Shown here: piece after piece, positions 32,969 to 38,957 of the stretch
How positions within the stretch are numbered: the stretch's first letter is position 1
How the letters are laid out: every line of letters begins with the position of its first letter
From: UMGS882 sp045598975
Lineage (GTDB): Bacteria > Bacillota > Clostridia > Oscillospirales > CAG-382
Length of the DNA: 38,957 bases
Direction: 5' to 3'
Assembly: GCA_045598975.1 (NCBI GenBank)
Contig: JAZRVE010000011.1
Span: 1-38,957 of the forward strand
Position numbers and translations under genes: made by a program
The notes under the pieces: generated by a model
The model's input: only the letters and a program-made list of their open reading frames with translations
The model's database searches: none
What the model was told of the DNA's origin: nothing

Positions 32969-33130
32969 ACAAAAAAAGATTGCCGGGGAGCACCCCGGAC
33001 TCCCTTACGCCGCAAATGCCGCCACCGCACCTCCGTGCTCCGTCGGGAGATTTGCGGCGGTGCAAGCCATTGCCGCAGTGTCACCAACTGTACGATACAA
33101 AAAACCGAGCCCTGCGGCTCGGTTATGTTT
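32885..33130. repeat. Dispersed repeat block overlapping the end of the S53 gene
   Basis: Order of modules: GTGCCGCTTCACCCGTACCG (also seen near 33210 and, varied, at 38804-38845), the 13-bp-stem hairpin 32938-32967 (identical to 981-1010), module B (32971-33008), module A hairpin (33013-33062), and the CCGAGCC hairpin (33103-33124) followed by a T-run. The same order occurs in reverse complement at 730-1010. From 32969 to 33710 I see no gene. Confidence 0.8.
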
Positions 33131-33135
33131 TTATT
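33103..33135 (+). terminator. Hairpin with T-run downstream of the S53 gene
   Basis: Nine-bp stem AACCGAGCC (33103-33111) and complement (33116-33124), four-base loop, then ATGTTTTTATTG. It could end the plus-strand transcript. A variant lies at 38696-38718 and another at 730-755. Confidence 0.65.
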
Positions 33136-33332
33136 GTGCTAACGGTAGGGCTACTTCCGGAAATTCTTGATTTGCGGAAAGGGATGGTGTAGCTTAAATA
33201 CGTCCCGCAGCGTGCCGCTGCACCCATACCGCGCCGCATGCGCGGAGCAAACCGCGAGCGAAAGCTCGCAGTTTAATTATGTGTAGTGTCCCACGGTTAG
33301 GGGCAATGCCGCCGTTGACGGTGGCGGCATTG

Positions 33333-33555
33333 CGCAAAACCATAAGCGCGAGCCGCATACCTTTTGTTTGTCGTAACTTGCCACGCGCCGGACAGAGGCA
33401 GGAAGCAGGATAGAACAACATCCTGTATAGCCCGTCCCTTTGTACATATCATCAATATCCGGAACTACGCCGCCGTTTGTGCTATGTAACGCATCCGTGC
33501 CGCACGGTTATGAGTATCTGCAAATCTGTATCGGAGCCGCCGTGATACCGTCTCG
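33333..33555. repeat. About 200-bp dispersed repeat, inverted relative to 103-303
   Basis: From 33354 on it matches the reverse complement of 103-303 over nearly its whole length with scattered differences. No reading frame is shared with conserved coding character, so it is treated as a non-coding repeat. Confidence 0.78.
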
Positions 33556-33587
33556 CACCTCCGCAAAACGTTTTTCCGTTTTGCGGA

Positions 33588-33706
33588 GAAGGGGGTTCCG
33601 GGGCTACTCCCCGGCAATCTTTTTGGTACTTTTTCTCTTGCGAGAAAAAGTACATCGTTTTCCCCGCGCCGCAAGCCGCTGCCCGCAGGCAGCGGCTCGC
33701 GGCATT
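33588..33706. repeat. Module B (reverse), 12-bp hairpin and GC-rich hairpin after the nucleotidyltransferase gene
   Basis: Contains ACTCCCCGGCAATCTTTTTG, a perfect hairpin GTACTTTTTCTC (33627-33638) with complement (33643-33654), and a long GC-rich hairpin (about 33671-33706, AGCCGCTGCC with GGCAGCGGCT). On the minus strand these follow the nucleotidyltransferase stop and together could terminate the cvpA-to-nucleotidyltransferase transcript. Confidence 0.7.
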
Positions 33707-33710
33707 GTGA

Positions 33711-34562
33711 TCAGTTGAACTTGTCGTAGTAGCCCTTTGCGCAGTATGCGGCGATAGCGTCAACGACAGACTGCTTATCTTCCTTGTAAGTAACGCCGTA
33801 CCACTTGTCGTCGGTCTTTAAGACCTTGACCTTCAAGCCGTCCTCGTGGATCATCTTGTCGACGACGCGCGGGATGAGATATTCGCTCTTCATCTCGGTG
33901 CCCTGCGTTTCGAGGAACTTGACAAAGCCGGTCTCCAACTCGTCGAACAGCGACGGCAGGAAGCCGAACATATTCATGGATGCCACGGTGTCTGCCGGGA
34001 AATCGTTGTCCTTCGGAATGGACAGGTGTTCGGTAACACCCGTGAGATAGCCGTTTTCGATCTCGCAGATACCGCGGGCGACGGTGCCGTTTTCGGTGAC
34101 GGTGTTCTGGAGCAGATAGCCGACCATGCAGGTCTCGCTGCTCGTTTCAAAGTGCTTCTTCAACACCTTGTAGCCGCCCTTGCCGTAGAAGTCGTCGGCG
34201 TTGATGACGGCGAACGGCGAATCGATGAATTTCTTTGCCGTCAGGATGGCGTGACCGGTGCCCCAGGGCTTGACTCTGCCTTCGGGAACGGTGAAAGGCG
34301 CGGGAATGTCGTCGATCTCCTGGAAGGCGTATTCCACGTCGATCATTTTTTCGATGCGCTTGCCGACGATCTCGCGGAAATCGTGTTCAATGGCGTGCTT
34401 GATGACGAAGACCGCCTTGTCGAAGCCGGCTTCCAGCGCGTCGTAGACGGAGTATTCGAGAATGACCTCACCGTGAGGTCCGACGGGCTCGATCTGTTTC
34501 AGACCGCCGAAGCGGCTGCCCATACCGGCTGCCATAACGAGTAAAGAAAGCTTGTTTTCCAT
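33711..34562 (-). CDS. Sugar-phosphate nucleotidyltransferase-like protein
   Basis: The 283-residue protein begins LVMAAGMGSRFGGLKQIEPVGPHGE, the nucleotide-binding signature of the NTP_transferase (GT-A-like) family. INADDFYGKGGY supplies a metal-binding Asp pair, and WGTGHAILTAKKFI and MNMFGFLPSLFDEL are further family segments. It probably joins an NTP to a sugar phosphate or similar alcohol phosphate for surface polymer or lipid-head synthesis; the substrate is not readable. AAAAGGGG precedes the ATG. It is the last gene of the cvpA-pgsA-clpE set, 27 bp after clpE. Confidence 0.85.
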   Translation of the reverse strand: MENKLSLLVMAAGMGSRFGGLKQIEPVGPHGEVILEYSVYDALEAGFDKAVFVIKHAIEHDFREIVGKRIEKMIDVEYAFQEIDDIPAPFTVPEGRVKPWGTGHAILTAKKFIDSPFAVINADDFYGKGGYKVLKKHFETSSETCMVGYLLQNTVTENGTVARGICEIENGYLTGVTEHLSIPKDNDFPADTVASMNMFGFLPSLFDELETGFVKFLETQGTEMKSEYLIPRVVDKMIHEDGLKVKVLKTDDKWYGVTYKEDKQSVVDAIAAYCAKGYYDKFN

Positions 34563-34589
34563 GATGAAAATCCCCTTTTTTATAATAAA

Positions 34590-37052
<2,463 letters not shown>

Positions 37053-37064
37053 GAAGGTTTCCTT

Positions 37065-37640
37065 TCAGGACTGTGTGGGGGTGTTTTGGTCTTTCTCTTC
37101 TTTTGTGTCGTGTCTGACGCGGCGGAGAAACTCCTGCGTCATGTACATGACACAGGAAAAGACGAAATACGCCGCGACGATGGCGCAGATGACGGTGATG
37201 CCGACGCTTCCGAGCGCGTCATGGAAGAGCGCGATGGCGAACACCGCGCCGAACACAAGCACCGTCGCCGATTTTCCGAAAACGTTGGACACGACCACGA
37301 ATTTGGTCTTGCGGAACACGACGAGTGCGCCGAGCACCGTGAAGACCTCTTTTGCGATGTACGCGAGCAGCATCCACAGCGGGATGAAGGCGCGGATATA
37401 CAGGCACACGAACGCGGACAACTGCAATAACTTGTCGGCGAGCGGATCGAGGATCTTGCCGAGGGTGGAGATACAGTTGTATTTCCGGGCAAGATAGCCG
37501 TCGGCGACGTCCGTTGCTCCGGCAAACAGGAACACGGCGATGGCGGCGGCGGTATGTCCGCCGAGGAACAGCACCACGAACAGCGGCACTAAGATCAGGC
37601 GCAACACCGATAGCAGATTGGGTACATTTTTGATACTCAT
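37065..37640 (-). CDS. pgsA: CDP-diacylglycerol--glycerol-3-phosphate 3-phosphatidyltransferase
   Basis: With the ATG at 37640 (CGGAGG upstream; the frame is open seven codons further) the protein has 191 residues. It carries the complete CDP-alcohol phosphotransferase motif D-x2-DG-x2-AR-x8-G-x3-D-x3-D: Asp44, Asp47, Gly48, Ala51, Arg52, Gly61, Asp65, Asp69. About five or six transmembrane helices are visible. PgsA makes phosphatidylglycerol phosphate, the entry step to phosphatidylglycerol. Another CDP-alcohol transferase is possible, but length and the IKNVPNLLSVLRLILVPLF opening fit PgsA. The tail is charged (KEEKDQ). It lies 63 bp after cvpA and 12 bp before clpE. Confidence 0.9.
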   Translation of the reverse strand: MSIKNVPNLLSVLRLILVPLFVVLFLGGHTAAAIAVFLFAGATDVADGYLARKYNCISTLGKILDPLADKLLQLSAFVCLYIRAFIPLWMLLAYIAKEVFTVLGALVVFRKTKFVVVSNVFGKSATVLVFGAVFAIALFHDALGSVGITVICAIVAAYFVFSCVMYMTQEFLRRVRHDTKEEKDQNTPTQS

Positions 37641-37703
37641 AAAGCCTCCGTACGGTTTCATCAGGTCTGATGGGGTGGGTGGGAAAATTTTCAGAAGAAA
37701 AAT

Positions 37704-38456
37704 TTACAGAAACGGCAGGAAATTCGTTTTGGAAAACAGCGGGAAGAGGATCGCCTTATCGAAGACGTCGGGGGACGCCAGCACGCCGGACGTCACGAGG
37801 GAGGGCGTGAGCGCCTCCGCAAGGCGGCAGAACAGGCAAGCGAACAGCACGCCCATTGCAAGACCGAGTACAAAGCCTCCGAAGCGGTTGATATGCCGCA
37901 GGACGGGCAGGCGGAAGATGCGGTCGAGCAGGAAGACGAGCAGTTTCAGCACGATAAGCGAGCCGAAGAAGAGGAGTGCGAAAGCGACGACATCGAGAAG
38001 CGTCCCGACAACGGTCGCCGAAACTTTTTCGGTGAGGGCGTGCAGGGTATCCGAAGCCGAAGAGCGGATGGAATCGGTAAGCGACGGCAGGGAGATGCCG
38101 AAGCGGTCAAGCAATTGCGACATCCCGTCCGGCAGTTCGGGGAAAGCGACGTCGGCGTCGTCGGGAAGGTCGGCAGCGGCGGCATCGGTGCTTTCGGGCA
38201 TGGCGGAGGCGAGTGTTTTCTCAAAATAGGAGCCGATGCTCTGTTCCACGGTATCTTCAAGTTTAGCCGCGACCGGCGTCGTACGGAAATAGGAAACGAG
38301 CGGTGCGCGGAAATTGACGGCGATAACGATGGCGGCGACGGTGACGAGAAGTCCGCAGAGAGAGCGGACGAGCCCGCGTTTGGTATAGATGACGATGCAG
38401 AGCAGGAGGATGAGGGCAATGATAAGATCCGGCACAAACGATACGATCGCTGTCAT
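37704..38456 (-). CDS. CvpA family membrane protein
   Basis: The 250-residue protein has an N-terminal helix pair (about residues 4-20 and 30-48, with YTKRGLVRSLCGLL between), a long polar middle part (about 60-135, Ala/Asp-rich), and two or three further helices (about 145-215), including RFGGFVLGLAMGVLFACLFC, typical of CvpA. The family takes part in envelope-related functions and was first linked to colicin V export; the molecular role is unresolved. AAGGAG precedes the ATG, and a clear promoter lies at 38510-38538. It is the first gene of the cvpA-pgsA-clpE-nucleotidyltransferase operon. Confidence 0.85.
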   Translation of the reverse strand: MTAIVSFVPDLIIALILLLCIVIYTKRGLVRSLCGLLVTVAAIVIAVNFRAPLVSYFRTTPVAAKLEDTVEQSIGSYFEKTLASAMPESTDAAAADLPDDADVAFPELPDGMSQLLDRFGISLPSLTDSIRSSASDTLHALTEKVSATVVGTLLDVVAFALLFFGSLIVLKLLVFLLDRIFRLPVLRHINRFGGFVLGLAMGVLFACLFCRLAEALTPSLVTSGVLASPDVFDKAILFPLFSKTNFLPFL

Positions 38457-38509
38457 GGTGAGCTCCTTCCGGGCAGATACATTTATACATTTTTCCCATT
38501 ATTCTCTTT

Positions 38510-38538
38510 ATTATAGCACTACTTTCTTATAAAATCAA
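38510..38538 (-). promoter_or_regulatory. Sigma-A-type promoter of the cvpA operon
   Basis: Minus strand: -35 TTGATT (38533-38538), 17-base spacer, -10 TATAAT (38510-38515), about 54 bases before the cvpA ATG. The dispersed repeat starts directly upstream, at 38541. Confidence 0.78.
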
Positions 38539-38540
38539 TA

Positions 38541-38638
38541 GGGAAACGCTCATCTTTTTCGTGCGGACGAAAAAGTTGCAAAAAGACCGCTCGGGGCATG
38601 CCCCGAGACCCCATCGCCGCAAAGGCGGCATGCGCCGC
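38541..38638. repeat. 98-bp direct repeat, copy 1
   Basis: Nearly identical to 38860-38957. It contains a hairpin (CTTTTTCGT, loop GCGG, complement; 38554-38575), an 18-bp perfect palindrome CTCGGGGCATGCCCCGAG (38590-38607) and GCCGCAAAGGCGGC. The layout resembles modules C and B elsewhere in the window, with different sequence. Confidence 0.9.
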
Positions 38639-38695
38639 ATCTTTGCGGCGGAGGAAAAGATTTGCCGCAGTGTCACCGCCCGGAGAATCTTCAAA

Positions 38696-38725
38696 ACCCG
38701 AGCCGTGGGGGCTCGGGTATGTTTT
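38696..38725 (+). terminator. CCCGAGCC hairpin with T-run
   Basis: Nine-bp stem ACCCGAGCC (38696-38704) with complement (38710-38718), then ATGTTTTTATTG. It is a variant of the hairpins at 33103-33124 and 730-755 and is followed by the same conserved GTGCTAACGGT context. No plus-strand gene precedes it, so its use is unclear. Confidence 0.5.
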
Positions 38726-38859
38726 TATTGTGCTAACGGTGGGGCTACTTCCGGAAAATCTTGATTTGTGAAAAAGAAAGATGCGGTGAGATACGTCCCG
38801 CAACGTGCCGTTGCATCCAAACCGCGCCGCTTCACCCATACTGCGCCGCAAGCGGCGCG

Positions 38860-38957
38860 GGGAAACGCTCAACTTTTTCGTGCGGACGAAAAAGTTGCAA
38901 AAAGACCGCTCGGGGCATGCCCCGAGACCCCATTGCCGCAAAGGCGGCATGCGCCGC
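38860..38957. repeat. 98-bp direct repeat, copy 2 (ends at the window edge)
   Basis: Differs from copy 1 at very few positions. The 18-bp palindrome is at 38909-38926. From 38539 to the window end no gene is visible. The last base of the window coincides with the end of the repeat as defined by copy 1, so the assembly may have broken in a repeat. Confidence 0.9.

Noticed and set aside
33194..33421. Small minus-strand frame between the S53 and nucleotidyltransferase genes
   Set aside because: Its peptide resembles one from 141-467 only because both lie in the inverted repeat; no start signal supports it.

Overview
The window looks like a GC-rich (mostly about 55-60% G+C by eye) chromosomal segment of an uncultured Clostridia-type Firmicute, probably a gut Oscillospirales or Christensenellales relative. 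Reasons: strong AGGAGG-type ribosome binding sites with frequent GTG and TTG starts, a ClpE-type Clp ATPase, CvpA, a G5-M23 envelope peptidase, cohesin and dockerin domains, BspA-type leucine-rich repeats, a DUF5662 protein and Bacillus-like DnaA-box/DnaA-trio and parS signals. Twenty-four of 25 genes lie on the minus strand.

Layout, left to right. (1) 1-1017: gene-free mosaic of dispersed and tandem repeats. (2) 1018-1836: a sugar-phosphate isomerase-like TIM barrel gene with its own promoter. (3) 1927-11635: nine tightly packed genes running leftward from dnaN: dnaN, a ParC/GyrA-type topoisomerase subunit, rnhB, yraN, an M19 dipeptidase, thrC, murD, a Fur-family regulator and a TVP38/TMEM64 membrane protein. 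(4) 11636-11926: a DnaA-box cluster with a five-unit DnaA-trio, i.e. a probable chromosome origin, directly upstream of dnaN but without dnaA beside it. (5) 11927-14914: sensor kinase, recR and a DHHW/AlgX-like protein, read from one good promoter. (6) 15070-26893: a roughly 12-kb operon of four secreted proteins carrying cohesin and dockerin modules, one with an M23 peptidase domain and one with 14 BspA repeats, preceded by a strong promoter and a structured leader with an internal terminator. (7) 27280-31589: G5-M23 peptidase, DUF5662 protein and FAD-dependent oxidoreductase, with three parS sites embedded in the coding sequence. (8) 31805-32968: the only plus-strand gene, a sedolisin-like (S53) peptidase without a signal peptide. 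(9) 32969-33710: repeat mosaic, partly an inverted copy of the left end. (10) 33711-38456: cvpA-pgsA-clpE-nucleotidyltransferase operon. (11) 38539-38957: more repeats, including a 98-base direct repeat whose second copy ends at the window edge.

Functionally the window joins replication and segregation signals (oriC-like region, dnaN, topoisomerase, rnhB, recR, parS) with envelope and surface functions (murD, M19, pgsA, two M23 proteins, the cohesin/dockerin operon). The strongest candidates for something new are the cohesin/dockerin surface operon, which has no carbohydrate-active enzyme, its attenuator-like leader, the AT-rich peptidase island inside its largest gene, and the origin-like region separated from dnaA. 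Function calls come from reading the sequence only; no database search was run.
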